Below are positions 43,393-52,325 of a stretch of DNA of 64,000 nt, one piece after another (position 1 is the first letter of the stretch; each line of letters begins with the position of its first letter). A program made the position numbers and the translations under genes. The notes under the pieces are model-generated. The model had not been told where the DNA came from. It saw only the letters and a list, made by a program, of their open reading frames with translations, and did not search any database. The DNA comes from Neomoorella thermoacetica (GTDB lineage Bacteria; Bacillota; DSM-521; Neomoorellales; Neomoorellaceae). Location: positions 1 to 64,000 of the forward strand of contig NZ_MDDC01000013.1 in NCBI RefSeq assembly GCF_001875325.1, in the 5' to 3' direction.

Positions 43393-44819
43393 TGATCTGG
43401 TACCGGCGGGTACTGGCTGTTCTCTTGCTGGTCCTGGGCCTGCCCGCCCTATCCGGTTGTTGGAGCCGGCACGAGATTGAAGAGCTGGCCATTATTATGG
43501 CGGTAGCCCTGGATAGCGCGCCCGGGGGCCAGGTACGCCTGACTACTTTTATAGTTATCCCCAGGGCCGTAGGCGGCGGCCCCTCCATGGGCGGCGGTGG
43601 TGGCGGTGAACCCAAAAAAGCGGGCGAGGTCGTCAGCGCCGTTGGTAGCGATTTTGCCCAGGCGACCAGGCGCCTGGAAGGACAGGTGCCGCGGCGCCTC
43701 TTTTGGGCCCAGAACAGGGTGATAATTATAGGCGAGGACCTGGCCCGGCGCGGCCTCAATTACTTAGACCTCTTCCTTCGTGATCGCCAGATGCGCCTGA
43801 CAACGCCTATTTTAATCACCAGGGGCGAAGCCCGTAAGGTGCTGGACCTGCCGCCCGGGATCGAGCTGAATCCCGGTACCATCCTGACGGGGATCCTGCG
43901 TAATCGCACCACGTTTAAAGTGGAGTTAAAGGATCTTCTGGCTATGTGGGAGGCGCCCGGAGACAACCCGGCCCTGCCGGAGGTGGTTATGACGCCGACA
44001 CCGGAGCAGGAGAGCCAGGAAACAGGCGGCGAGGGTCGGGACGCTAAAGGAGGCGGCAACGAAAGAGGAGGGAAAGGGAAAACACAACCCGAGGCTGTAG
44101 TAATTAAAGGCGCTGGCGCCTTCCGTTACGACCGCCTGGCGGGCTGGCTCGACGAAAAGGAGGCTAACGGCTTGATGTGGCTGCGGGGAGAGGTAAAGGA
44201 GGGGGTTGTTACAGTACCCCTGCCCGGAACCACGGGAACGGGGCAGGGGCAGGGTATGGCGGGTGGCCTGAGTCCAACCCCGGGTGAGGGAGGCAGTCCC
44301 GGCCAGGGACAGAAACCCGGCGCGGAGAAGGGGGGAAGCCGGGACCTGCCCCGGGCGCAAACCGCCCTCTCGGCGCCAGCCCAGGCTTCCGTCGTCTTTC
44401 ACCGCGTTAGCGCCAAAACCAGGGCCCGGGTTCAGGGCCAGCAGGTTACCTTTATGGTGGAGATCCGGGGTCAAGGAGACTTGATAGAGGTGACAGGTAA
44501 CTTTAATCCCGATAACCTGGAACAGTTGCTGGCTCTCCAGGAGGCCGTCAACAAGGCCATCGAGGAACGCGCCCTTCTCGCCCTGCGCAAAGCCCAGCAG
44601 GAGCTCCAGGCAGATATCTTCGGTTTCGGCGAGATCCTGCACCGGAGCAACCCCCGTTACTGGCACCAGGTCCAGGATTATTGGAACGAAGAATTTCCCC
44701 GGGCGCGGGTACAGGTGCAGGTGGAGTTACAGCTACGAAGGACGGGCATGACCAGCAGGACCCCGGGTAGAGTGGGGGCCGTGGGCGGTAAAGTCTCCAC
44801 CCAGGGCACGGCGAGGTAG
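43392..44819 (+). CDS. gerC: Spore germinant receptor lipoprotein GerC family
   Basis: A 475-residue lipoprotein. The signal peptide ends in the lipobox LSGC (Cys24 of WYRRVLAVLLLVLGLPALSGCW). CWSRHEIEELAIIMAVALD, RRLEGQVPRRLFWAQNRVIIIGEDLARRGL, DLFLRDRQMRL are typical GerC sequence. It is longer than most C subunits because of a Gly/Gln/Pro-rich, probably disordered insert at about residues 275-330 (GTTGTGQGQGMAGG and following). The final domain (QAVNKAIEERALLALRKAQQ) is standard. Confidence 0.9.
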   Translation: MIWYRRVLAVLLLVLGLPALSGCWSRHEIEELAIIMAVALDSAPGGQVRLTTFIVIPRAVGGGPSMGGGGGGEPKKAGEVVSAVGSDFAQATRRLEGQVPRRLFWAQNRVIIIGEDLARRGLNYLDLFLRDRQMRLTTPILITRGEARKVLDLPPGIELNPGTILTGILRNRTTFKVELKDLLAMWEAPGDNPALPEVVMTPTPEQESQETGGEGRDAKGGGNERGGKGKTQPEAVVIKGAGAFRYDRLAGWLDEKEANGLMWLRGEVKEGVVTVPLPGTTGTGQGQGMAGGLSPTPGEGGSPGQGQKPGAEKGGSRDLPRAQTALSAPAQASVVFHRVSAKTRARVQGQQVTFMVEIRGQGDLIEVTGNFNPDNLEQLLALQEAVNKAIEERALLALRKAQQELQADIFGFGEILHRSNPRYWHQVQDYWNEEFPRARVQVQVELQLRRTGMTSRTPGRVGAVGGKVSTQGTAR

Positions 44820-44969
44820 ACTTTTTAAGAGCCTCAACAAGCTGCCGGCCGTGCCTGGCCATTGCGGGTGTCTCCCGGCCGGCATGGGTGTTTCCTACCG
44901 CCGGCGTGGCACCAGCAGGCTGTTTGTAGGTACCGGCGTAAAGATAAAACTGCGCTGGGGGTATTACTA

Positions 44970-45197
44970 ATGATCGCTTTAATTATCCTGGCTTTCCTGG
45001 TCATCGCCTACCTGGACGCCCCGGCCCTCTGGCAAAAAAAAGAGTGGCGTGAACTGGCAGTAATGGGCATTGTCTGGTCCCTCGGCCTGGCCCTGAGCCT
45101 GGGCCTGGCTTTCCATTTACCAGTTCCCAGCCCGGCTAAAATGCTGGCCCGTTTTTTTGGCCCGGTAACCTTATGGCTGACCAGGTTGATCGGTTGA
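44970..45197 (+). CDS. Small two-helix membrane protein at the end of the ger operon
   Basis: A 75-residue protein starting at ATG 44970 behind GGGGGT: helix one LIILAFLVIAYLDAPAL, a basic turn QKKEWRE, helix two VMGIVWSLGLALSLGLAFHL, and an amphipathic end PAKMLARFFGPVTLWLTRL. Several germinant-receptor operons of Bacillus carry a fourth, D gene for a small two-helix protein that tunes receptor function. Size, topology and position fit this. Sequence similarity cannot be judged by eye. Confidence 0.65.
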   Translation: MIALIILAFLVIAYLDAPALWQKKEWRELAVMGIVWSLGLALSLGLAFHLPVPSPAKMLARFFGPVTLWLTRLIG

Positions 45198-45338
45198 AGG
45201 GACAAAGGCTTCAGGAGGAAAAATTCAGGCTGGTAGCGAAAAGTAGTTGCCAGGGTTTATAGAGTATCTCTGGGAAGGTTATCAGGGACTTGATTGCTGC
45301 CGTGGCCATGCTGCCGTTTATACGGGGGAGGGTGCTTT

Positions 45339-45638
45339 ATGGTAAGCGATAAGTTGCGCGATCCACAGGTTGATGATCTCTTCCGGGCTATCCTGGCCCT
45401 GGAAGATATTGATGAGTGTTACCGCTTCTTTGAAGACCTCTGTACTACCGCCGAAATCAAAGCCATGGCCCAGCGCCTGGCCGTAGCTCGCCTCCTGCGC
45501 CGGGGGGTGACCTATACGGCCATTGCCGAAGCCACCGGGGCCAGCACGGCCACCATCAGCCGGGTCAAACGCTTTCTAAACTACGGCGCTGATGGCTACA
45601 AATTAATCCTGGCTCGCCTGGAGGGTAATGGTAAGTAG
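45339..45638 (+). CDS. TrpR-family regulator YerC/HisR type
   Basis: A 99-residue all-helical repressor of the YerC/YecD family: LFRAILALEDIDECYRFFEDLCTTAEIKAMAQRLAVARLLRRGVTYTAIAEATGASTATISRVKRFLNYGADGY. The TrpR fold and the helix-turn-helix (YTAIAEATGASTATISRVKR) are unmistakable. In many Gram-positive bacteria this gene neighbours his genes and represses them. ATG 45339 follows GGGGGAGGG. The his operon begins 320 bp downstream with a symmetric site at its start point. Confidence 0.85.
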   Translation: MVSDKLRDPQVDDLFRAILALEDIDECYRFFEDLCTTAEIKAMAQRLAVARLLRRGVTYTAIAEATGASTATISRVKRFLNYGADGYKLILARLEGNGK

Positions 45639-45890
45639 GACCTCTGTAGACGTCCGGTAGCGGGCCGGGCGGGGATTATCAGGTTTCCTGTGACTTTGTC
45701 ATTCCGGGGCCGGTTCAGGTAAAGATCTGCAGGCTGCCAGTGCGACACCATCTGGATATCAGACGGGGTTCGGGCGGGGGGCACGGGCAGGTGGCCGGCA
45801 GGCCCGGGTGTAAATGGCAGCTTTTCCGTATGCGGCTGAGCTTAAGGGTGCCAATCAGGGTTGAGGGCTGTGGATGGCGGCAAGGGGCCT
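45639..45890 (+). other. Non-coding stretch before the his promoter
   Basis: About 250 bp between the regulator gene and the his promoter. I see several short G/C-rich inverted repeats (for example GGCAGGTGGCCGGC and GGCCCGGGTG near 45788) but no gene, aptamer or convincing terminator. Confidence 0.4.
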
Positions 45891-45919
45891 TTGCCAGGAG
45901 GGAGGGCCCGTGCTATTAT
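45891..45919 (+). promoter_or_regulatory. Promoter of the histidine operon
   Basis: TTGCCA (45891-45896), 17 bp, TATTAT (45914-45919). Transcription would start near 45926, inside the symmetric site, and only about 35 nt before hisZ. Confidence 0.7.
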
Positions 45920-45922
45920 TAC

Positions 45923-45936
45923 GTTAATACGTTAAC
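45923..45936 (+). promoter_or_regulatory. Candidate HisR/YerC operator at the his start site
   Basis: GTTAA-TACG-TTAAC is an inverted repeat placed on the predicted transcription start, and ACGTTAA also occurs as a direct repeat there. A TrpR-fold repressor encoded just upstream would block the promoter here. The link is inference. Confidence 0.55.
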
Positions 45937-45959
45937 ATAGTAAAGTAGGTGCAACCGGG

Positions 45960-47126
45960 TTGGCCAGCAACCTTCCCCTCCAGCTACCGGCCGGGGTAAG
46001 CGATCTTCTACCGCCGGAGGCGGCTGCCCTCCGGCAACTGGAGCAGCGACTGTTAAATTGCTTTCGCAGCTGGGGTTACCAGGAAGTAATGACCCCGACC
46101 TTTGAATTCGCCACTACCTTTCAGGCTGGCTCCCAGGCCGGGGAAGAAGGGGCCCTCTACAAGTTTATCGACCGCCAGGGGCGGGTCCTGGCCCTGCGGC
46201 CGGAAATGACTGCCCCCATTGCCCGCCTGGTGGCAACCTCCCTGCGGCGCCGGGAACTACCCCTGCGCCTGGGGTATAGCGCCCGGGTCTTCCGCTATGA
46301 GGAGCCCCAGGCCGGCCGCCGGCGGGAGTTTCACCAGGCCGGCGTCGAGCTCATTGGCGCCGGGGGAGTGGCCGGAGATGTCGAGATTATCGCCCTGGCG
46401 GTGGAGAGCCTGGTGCAGGCCGGTCTGGAGGATTTCCGGCTGGGCCTGGGCCAGGTGGCCGTGACCAAAGGCGTTCTCCAGGATCTGGCCCTGCCGCCCG
46501 AAGCGGTGGCCGGTATCAAATCCGCCCTGGCCAGCAAGGATCTGGTTGCCCTGGAACGGATCTACGATGAGTACCACCTGGAAGGTGAACGCCGGCGGCG
46601 CCTGGAGCTGCTGGCCACCATCCACGGTGGCCGAGAAGCCCTGGAGGAAGCCCGGGCTTGTTTCGGCCGGACGGCTGCGGCCGCTTCCCTGGCAGAGTTG
46701 TCCCGGGTCTGGGAGGCCCTGGGGGCCGCCGGCCTGGAGAAGTGGCTTTTTATCGACCTGGGCATCCTGCGGGATTTTGATTATTATACGGGCATTGTCT
46801 TTGAAGGTTATGTGCCTGGCCTGGGAGCGCCGGTTTGCGGCGGCGGCCGTTACGACGGCCTGCTGGCCCAGTTCGGTTATCCCTGCCCGGCTACGGGTTT
46901 TGCCCTGGGCCTGGAGCGGGTGCTCCTGGCCCGGGGAGAGACGGCGTCGGCCTGCCCGGGCGGCTACCTGGTGGCCGGGCGGGACCTGGCTGCCCTCCTG
47001 AAAAGGGCGCGGGAATTGCGCAGCAAAGGAACGGCGGTAGTTCTCGACGGCGAGAGCCGGAGCCGCCAGGAGGCGGCAGCCCGGGCCGCCGCCCGCGGCT
47101 TGAACCTGGAATGGATCGGGGAGTAA
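45960..47126 (+). CDS. hisZ: ATP phosphoribosyltransferase regulatory subunit HisZ
   Basis: A 388-residue histidyl-tRNA synthetase paralogue. LPAGVSDLLPPEAAALRQLEQRLLNCFRSWGYQEVMTPTFEF and LRPEMTAPIARLVAT are class II motifs. RVFRYEEPQAGRRREFHQAGVELIG is motif 2 and GFALGLERVLLA motif 3-like. The anticodon-binding domain is reduced. HisZ is required by short HisG and carries the histidine feedback site. It starts at TTG with AGGTG upstream. Copy B of the repeat follows at once. Confidence 0.93.
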   Translation: MASNLPLQLPAGVSDLLPPEAAALRQLEQRLLNCFRSWGYQEVMTPTFEFATTFQAGSQAGEEGALYKFIDRQGRVLALRPEMTAPIARLVATSLRRRELPLRLGYSARVFRYEEPQAGRRREFHQAGVELIGAGGVAGDVEIIALAVESLVQAGLEDFRLGLGQVAVTKGVLQDLALPPEAVAGIKSALASKDLVALERIYDEYHLEGERRRRLELLATIHGGREALEEARACFGRTAAAASLAELSRVWEALGAAGLEKWLFIDLGILRDFDYYTGIVFEGYVPGLGAPVCGGGRYDGLLAQFGYPCPATGFALGLERVLLARGETASACPGGYLVAGRDLAALLKRARELRSKGTAVVLDGESRSRQEAAARAAARGLNLEWIGE

Positions 47127-47134
47127 GTATTTTT

Positions 47135-47439
47135 GGAGGAGCCCTTCATGTTGGCTGACGTCCCCGCCAGCGAACCATAAAATGTAGGCTGAGGCAGAGG
47201 GCTGGAGGGTACAGGCGGAGGGCGACTTGGTTCGAGGCGTCAGATACTTACGCGAAGCCGAAGCGAGGCGGCGGTGAACGGGATGGGGATCGCAAAGTGG
47301 CTTGAGGAATGAGAAGTACCACACCCCGTTATGAATGATCAAAGAGATAAAGCCGAGCCACCCCCGCCGCTTAAGCAACTGAGCGCTAAGTTTGCTAGCC
47401 GAGAACCACCGGAGGCCGGAGCTGTACCCTCCAGCCCCC
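47135..47439 (+). repeat. 305-bp structured repeat, copy B, between hisZ and hisG
   Basis: It matches copy A at 37225-37530 along its length. The closing stem is perfect here: GGGCTGGAGGGTACAG (47199-47214) with CTGTACCCTCCAGCCC (47422-47437). Internal GCGGCGG pairs with CCGCCGC, AACGGG with CCCCGTT. The left flank starts with a ribosome-site-like GGAGGAGCCCTTCATG that could open a ten-codon peptide; copy A has a seven-codon version. The hisG ribosome site lies 40-50 bp past the right end, so the element sits wholly in the hisZ-hisG gap. Confidence 0.8.
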
Positions 47440-47494
47440 AAGCTGGATGGTATTGACTTCCATTTTTACCAGAAGTCTATTTTCGGAGGAAGTA

Positions 47495-48181
47495 ATGGTA
47501 ACCAACCTGCTCACCCTGGCCCTGCCGAAGGGTAAACTGGGCCAGGACGCCCTGCAATTATTACAGGCAGCCGGGCTACCGGTAGAAGGGGTAGCTACCG
47601 AGGCCAGACAGCTGACCTTTACTTTTCCCGCCCCGGGGATACGCTATCTGATCTGCCGGCCCACCGATGTACCGACCTATGTCGAATACGGGGCCGCCGA
47701 CCTGGGCATCGTGGGGAAGGACACCCTGGCCGAGGCCGGGGCCGATGTCTTTGAACTGGTGGACCTGGGTTTCGGCTACTGCCGCTTTGTGGTGGCCGCC
47801 CCCCGGGAGCGCTGGGAGGAGGCCGGGCGGTCCCTGGAAAACCTGCTGGCCGGCAGCCGGCGGGTGGCCACCAAGTTTCCCCGGGTGGCGGCTTCCTTTT
47901 TTCAGGAACGGGGCCTGCCGGTGGAAATCATTAAATTGCACGGCAATATCGAGCTGGCACCCCGGGCAGGCCTGGCCGACCTGATTGTCGACATTGTATC
48001 TACCGGCCGGACCTTAAAGGAGAATGACCTGGTGGAGGTAGCCCCTATTTTTCCTTCTACCGCCCGCCTGATAGCCAACCGGGTCAGCTACCGCATAAAT
48101 TACCGCCGCCTGACATCGGTGGTGGAAGCCCTGAAGCGGGCGGCCGTCCAGGGGGGAGAAAAGATTGCTACCACTAATTGA
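47495..48181 (+). CDS. hisG: ATP phosphoribosyltransferase, short form
   Basis: A 228-residue HisG without the C-terminal regulatory ACT-like domain, as in species with HisZ. LTLALPKGKLGQDALQLLQAAG, RYLICRPTDVPTYVEYGAADLGIVGKDTLAE, RRVATKFPRVAASFFQERG and DLIVDIVSTGRTLKENDL (PRPP loop) are conserved. It condenses ATP with PRPP in the first step of histidine synthesis. ATG 47495 has CGGAGGAAG. It overlaps hisD by 17 bp. Confidence 0.95.
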   Translation: MVTNLLTLALPKGKLGQDALQLLQAAGLPVEGVATEARQLTFTFPAPGIRYLICRPTDVPTYVEYGAADLGIVGKDTLAEAGADVFELVDLGFGYCRFVVAAPRERWEEAGRSLENLLAGSRRVATKFPRVAASFFQERGLPVEIIKLHGNIELAPRAGLADLIVDIVSTGRTLKENDLVEVAPIFPSTARLIANRVSYRINYRRLTSVVEALKRAAVQGGEKIATTN

Positions 48182-49439
48182 TGGTGAAGAGGTAAAGCGC
48201 CGCTGGTCCGGGCGACTTCTGGCCCGGGAAGGAGTGGCAGCCAGGGTGCGGGAGATTATTGCCGCCGTTAAGAGAGAAGGCCAGGCAGCGGTGGAGCGCT
48301 ACACCCTGGAACTGGACGGTGTCGACCTCAGGGAGACTGGCTTCCGGGTAACCGGGGAAGAGATTGGGGCCGCTTATAAGGCCGTCAGCCCGGACCTTCT
48401 GGAAGCCCTGAGGATCGCCAGGGACAATATCGCCACCTATCACCGCCGCCAGCCCCGCGGTTCCTGGATGGAGACGGCAGCTGACGGCACCATCCTGGGC
48501 CAGATCTGCCGTCCCCTGGGACGGGTGGGGCTTTATGTGCCAGGTGGCACGGCGGCTTACCCATCGTCAGTATTGATGACTGCTGTACCGGCCCGGGTGG
48601 CCGGGGTCAGGGAGATGGCCCTGGCGACACCGCCGCGGCGGGATGGGACACTACCGCCCCTGCTCCTGGTGGCGGCAGCGGAAGCCGGAGTTGAAGAGAT
48701 TTATAAAATGGGCGGCGCCCAGGCTGTGGCCGCCCTGGCCTACGGTACGGAGAAAGTGGCCCCGGTGGATAAGATCGCCGGGCCGGGGAATATCTACGTT
48801 ACCCTGGCAAAGAAGGAAGTCTACGGCCAGGTGGATATCGACATGCTGGCCGGGCCCAGTGAGATTGTCGTGATCGCCGATGGAAAGGCCCGGCCGGACT
48901 GGGTGGCGGCCGACCTTCTCTCCCAGGCCGAACACGACGCCCTGGCCGGGGCAGTCCTCATCACGCCGGATGCCGGCCTGGCCCGGGCGGTGGGAGAGGA
49001 AGTTACCCGCCAGCTCGATGCCCTGCCCAGGCGGGAGATTGCCAGCCGCTCCCTGGCCGATTACGGCGCCGCCGTAGTGGTGACCGGCCTGGACGCCGCC
49101 CTGGACCTGGCCAACTCCCTGGCCCCGGAGCACCTGGAACTGTACGTATCTGATCCCTGGTCATGGCTGGGACGGGTGGAGAATGCCGGGGCGATTTTCC
49201 TGGGGCCTTATAGCTCCGAGCCCCTGGGCGATTACCTGGCCGGTCCCAGCCACGTCCTGCCCACCGGGGGCACGGCCAGGTTCTATTCACCCCTGAGCGT
49301 AGATACCTTTCTCAAGAAAAGCAGTTTGATTGCCTGCAACCGGGCTGGCTTCCGGGCTGCCGCGGGATATATCCAGACCCTGGCCAGGGCCGAGGGCCTG
49401 GAGGGGCACGCCCGGGCCATCGAGCTACGGAAGGAATGA
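48165..49439 (+). CDS. hisD: Histidinol dehydrogenase
   Basis: A 424-residue zinc enzyme that oxidises histidinol to histidine in two NAD-dependent steps. GRVGLYVPGGTAAYPSSVLMTAVPARVAGV, KIAGPGNIYVTLAKKEVYGQVDIDMLAGPSEIVVIAD, DLLSQAEHDALAGAVLIT and LAPEHLELYV contain the NAD site and the Gln, His and Asp ligands. Start TTG 48165 lies in the end of hisG. It is separated from hisB by only six bases. Confidence 0.95.
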   Translation: MLPLIDGEEVKRRWSGRLLAREGVAARVREIIAAVKREGQAAVERYTLELDGVDLRETGFRVTGEEIGAAYKAVSPDLLEALRIARDNIATYHRRQPRGSWMETAADGTILGQICRPLGRVGLYVPGGTAAYPSSVLMTAVPARVAGVREMALATPPRRDGTLPPLLLVAAAEAGVEEIYKMGGAQAVAALAYGTEKVAPVDKIAGPGNIYVTLAKKEVYGQVDIDMLAGPSEIVVIADGKARPDWVAADLLSQAEHDALAGAVLITPDAGLARAVGEEVTRQLDALPRREIASRSLADYGAAVVVTGLDAALDLANSLAPEHLELYVSDPWSWLGRVENAGAIFLGPYSSEPLGDYLAGPSHVLPTGGTARFYSPLSVDTFLKKSSLIACNRAGFRAAAGYIQTLARAEGLEGHARAIELRKE

Positions 49440-49445
49440 CCCGTT

Positions 49446-50036
49446 ATGAGTCGCGAGGCCCTGATTGAGCGCCAGACCACGGAGACAAACATCCGCCTGA
49501 AGATCGACCTGGACGGCAGCGGTTCCTGGCAGGGGAGCAGCGGCATCCCCTTCTTTGATCACCTCCTGGCCCAGCTGGCCCGCCACGGCCTCCTGGACCT
49601 GAAGGTCTGGGCCGAGGGCGACCTGGAGGTAGATGGCCACCACACCGTCGAGGATATCGGCATCTGTCTCGGACAGGCTGTAAAAAAAGCCCTGGGGGAT
49701 AAGAAGGGGATTAGCCGTTACGGCAGTGCCCTGGTGCCCATGGACGAGGCCCTGGTGCTGGTAGCCCTGGATTTCAGCGGCCGTCCCTACCTGGCCTGGG
49801 GCCTGGAACTTCCCCCGGGCCGGGTTGGCAGCCTGGAGACGGAGCTAGTGGAGGAGTTCCTGCGGGCCATGGTGAATAACAGCGGGCTGACCCTCCACGT
49901 CCAGCAACTGGCCGGCCATAACGCCCACCACCTGGCGGAAGCCCTGTTCAAAGCCCTGGGCCGGGCCATCAGGCAGGCCGTCACCCTGGACCCGCGGGAG
50001 CAGGGGATACCCTCCACCAAAGGTAGCTTGTCGTAA
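49446..50036 (+). CDS. hisB: Imidazoleglycerol-phosphate dehydratase
   Basis: A 196-residue monofunctional dehydratase. Two metal-binding motifs, GHHTVEDIGICLGQA and AGHNAHHLAEALFKALGRA, supply the paired histidines for the two manganese ions. PFFDHLLAQLARHG and RYGSALVPMDEALV are also conserved. There is no fused phosphatase domain. A 124-bp gap to hisH follows, with short G/C repeats and no recognisable element other than the hisH ribosome site. Confidence 0.96.
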   Translation: MSREALIERQTTETNIRLKIDLDGSGSWQGSSGIPFFDHLLAQLARHGLLDLKVWAEGDLEVDGHHTVEDIGICLGQAVKKALGDKKGISRYGSALVPMDEALVLVALDFSGRPYLAWGLELPPGRVGSLETELVEEFLRAMVNNSGLTLHVQQLAGHNAHHLAEALFKALGRAIRQAVTLDPREQGIPSTKGSLS

Positions 50037-50160
50037 GAAGGGCCTCGCGGCGGCAGGACGCCAGGGGCCGGTACTGAACCCCAGGCCGCTCCGCGGGGAC
50101 CAGGGAGCGAAGGAAGACCAAGGCGGCTAACGAAAGAGCCATTTCCGGAGGACTAAAAAA

Positions 50161-50793
50161 GTGCGGCCGATTGCTATCATCGACTACGGTATGGGCAACC
50201 TTTTAAGCGTCCAGAAGGCCCTGGACCGCCTGGGTTACCCGGCTGAGGTAACCGACGACCCCGGTGAGATCACCGCGGCCCCCGGCGTCATCCTGCCCGG
50301 CGTGGGGGCCTTTGCCGACGCTATGGCCAACCTGCAGCAGAAGGGGCTGGTGGCAGCCATCCGCGAGGTTGTGAAGCGGGGTGTGCCCTTGCTGGGCATC
50401 TGCCTGGGACTGCAACTCCTCTTTTCAACCAGCGAGGAGGGGGGCAAGGTGGCCGGCCTGGATCTCCTGCCGGGAGAAGTCAAGAGGCTGCCGGCCGGGC
50501 TGAAGGTACCCCATATGGGCTGGAACCAGGTCCGCTTCCCGCGGCCGGGGGCCCTCTTCCGGGGGATCCCCGGGGGGACAGACTTCTACTTTGTCCATTC
50601 ATATTATATTGTACCCCGGGAGGAAGAAGTGGTAACCGGCACCAGCGAATACGGCCTGGAGTTTGCCGTCAGCATCCAGCGGGGCAACCTCTTCGGGGTC
50701 CAGTTTCACCCGGAGAAGAGCAGCCGCCGGGGCCTGGAGGTTTTAAAGAATTTCGGGGAGTTGGTGCGCCATGCTGGTAATGCCGGCCATTGA
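50161..50793 (+). CDS. hisH: Imidazole glycerol phosphate synthase glutaminase subunit
   Basis: A 210-residue class I amidotransferase. IIDYGMGNLLSVQKALDRLGY, LPGVGAFADAM, PLLGICLGLQLLF (nucleophile Cys) and VQFHPEKSS (His-Glu). It passes ammonia to HisF. The gene starts at GTG, eight bases after GGAGGACT, and overlaps hisA by 23 bp. Confidence 0.95.
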   Translation: MRPIAIIDYGMGNLLSVQKALDRLGYPAEVTDDPGEITAAPGVILPGVGAFADAMANLQQKGLVAAIREVVKRGVPLLGICLGLQLLFSTSEEGGKVAGLDLLPGEVKRLPAGLKVPHMGWNQVRFPRPGALFRGIPGGTDFYFVHSYYIVPREEEVVTGTSEYGLEFAVSIQRGNLFGVQFHPEKSSRRGLEVLKNFGELVRHAGNAGH

Positions 50794-51502
50794 TTTACGG
50801 GAGGGCCGCTGCGTGCGCCTCTACCAGGGACGGCCCGAGGCCGAGACCGTCTATTCCACGGATCCGGTGGCCGTTGCCCGGGGCTGGGTGGAACGGGGCG
50901 CCCGCTGGCTCCATGTGGTGGACCTGGACGGCGCCTTTGCCGGCCGGCCGCGGAACCTGGAGGTTATCGCAGCCATTATCAGGGCCGCCGGGGTCCCGGT
51001 CCAGGTAGGCGGCGGTATCCGCAGCCTGGAAAGCCTGGCGGGTGTCCTGGCAGCCGGGGCCTCCCGGGTGGTCCTGGGGACGGTAGCCATTACCAACCCG
51101 GAACTAGTGGCCAGGGCGGTGGAGCGTTATGGCGAGCGGGTGGTTGTCGGTATTGACAGCCGCGATGGCCAGGTGGCTATCGAAGGCTGGGAAGCAACGG
51201 TGGCCCGGGGAGCAGTAGAGTTTGCCCGGGAAATGGCGTCCCTGGGGGTCACGCGGGCCGTTTTTACCGACATCGGCCGCGACGGCACCCTCCAGGGGCC
51301 CAACATTGCCGCCACCCGGGAGATGGCGCGCGGCGGCGGCCTGAAGATCATTGCCTCCGGGGGTATTGCCAGCCTGGACGACCTCCGGAGCCTCAAGGAA
51401 CTGGCAGCCGAGGGAGTGGAAGGGGCCATCCTGGGGCGCTCCCTTTATAACGGCAATTTCACCCTGGAAGAAGCCCTGGCCTTAGCCGGTGAGGGGGATT
51501 AA
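50771..51502 (+). CDS. hisA: ProFAR isomerase
   Basis: A 243-residue (beta/alpha)8 barrel isomerase. [17 protein letters not shown] holds catalytic Asp8; [14 protein letters not shown] holds the second Asp; [31 protein letters not shown] and [13 protein letters not shown] bind phosphate. It overlaps both neighbours, as the whole central his block is translationally coupled. Confidence 0.95.
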   Translation: MLVMPAIDLREGRCVRLYQGRPEAETVYSTDPVAVARGWVERGARWLHVVDLDGAFAGRPRNLEVIAAIIRAAGVPVQVGGGIRSLESLAGVLAAGASRVVLGTVAITNPELVARAVERYGERVVVGIDSRDGQVAIEGWEATVARGAVEFAREMASLGVTRAVFTDIGRDGTLQGPNIAATREMARGGGLKIIASGGIASLDDLRSLKELAAEGVEGAILGRSLYNGNFTLEEALALAGEGD

Positions 51503-51554
51503 AGGGCGGGATGAATTCGCCTGTGCCGGGGCCAGCGGAAAGGGGCGGTTTAGG

Positions 51555-52310
51555 TTGTTGACCAAAAGGATTATTCCCTGCCTGGATGTTGACCACGGCC
51601 GGGTGGTCAAGGGTACCAACTTTTTAAATTTGAGGGACGCCGGCGACCCGGTAGAGCTGGCGGCCGCCTACGACCGGGAGGGTGCCGACGAACTGGTCTT
51701 CCTGGATATTTCGGCCTCGGTGGAGGGCAGGGATATTATGATCGACGTGGCCCGGCGCACGGCGGCCCAGGTCTTTATTCCCTTCACCGTCGGCGGCGGC
51801 CTGCGCTCCCTGGAGGACATCCGGGCCATGCTGGCCGCCGGGGCGGACAAGATTTCCTTGAATACGGCCGCCGTCCAGGACCCGGAACTGGTGGCCACGG
51901 CAGCCCGGCGTTTCGGCAGCCAGTGCGTGGTGGTGGCCATCGACGCCCGGCGTACCGGTCCCGGTCGCTGGGAGGTCTACACCCACGGCGGCCGGCGGCC
52001 GGCAGGCAGGGATGCCGTGGCCTGGGCCCGGCAGGTTGAGGAACTGGGGGCCGGGGAGATCCTGCTGACCAGCATGGACTGCGACGGTACCCTGGACGGC
52101 TACGACCTGGAACTGACGGCCGCCGTCAGCCAGGCCGTAAATATCCCGGTCATCGCCTCCGGCGGGGTGGGCAAGCTGGAGCACCTGTATGAGGGTTTGA
52201 CGGCAGGACGGGCCGACGCCGTCCTGGCGGCTTCTATTTTCCATTTTGGCACCTACACCATCAAAGAAGCCAAGGAATACCTGGCATCCCGCGGCATCCC
52301 GGTGCGGTAA
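51555..52310 (+). CDS. hisF: Imidazole glycerol phosphate synthase cyclase subunit
   Basis: A 251-residue barrel that makes imidazole glycerol phosphate and [30 protein letters not shown] has the catalytic Asp11; [15 protein letters not shown] has Asp130; [13 protein letters not shown] and [12 protein letters not shown] bind phosphate. AICAR released here is the substrate of PurH. TTG 51555 (followed by a second TTG) is chosen because homology begins there; a longer frame from 51489 adds 22 unmatched residues. Confidence 0.95.
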   Translation: MLTKRIIPCLDVDHGRVVKGTNFLNLRDAGDPVELAAAYDREGADELVFLDISASVEGRDIMIDVARRTAAQVFIPFTVGGGLRSLEDIRAMLAAGADKISLNTAAVQDPELVATAARRFGSQCVVVAIDARRTGPGRWEVYTHGGRRPAGRDAVAWARQVEELGAGEILLTSMDCDGTLDGYDLELTAAVSQAVNIPVIASGGVGKLEHLYEGLTAGRADAVLAASIFHFGTYTIKEAKEYLASRGIPVR

Positions 52311-52325
52311 TAGGAGGCAAATCCC

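Noticed and set aside
47225-47245. GGTTCGAGGC inside the repeat, like a tRNA T-loop
   Set aside because: No acceptor stem, anticodon arm or correct spacing around it; chance match.
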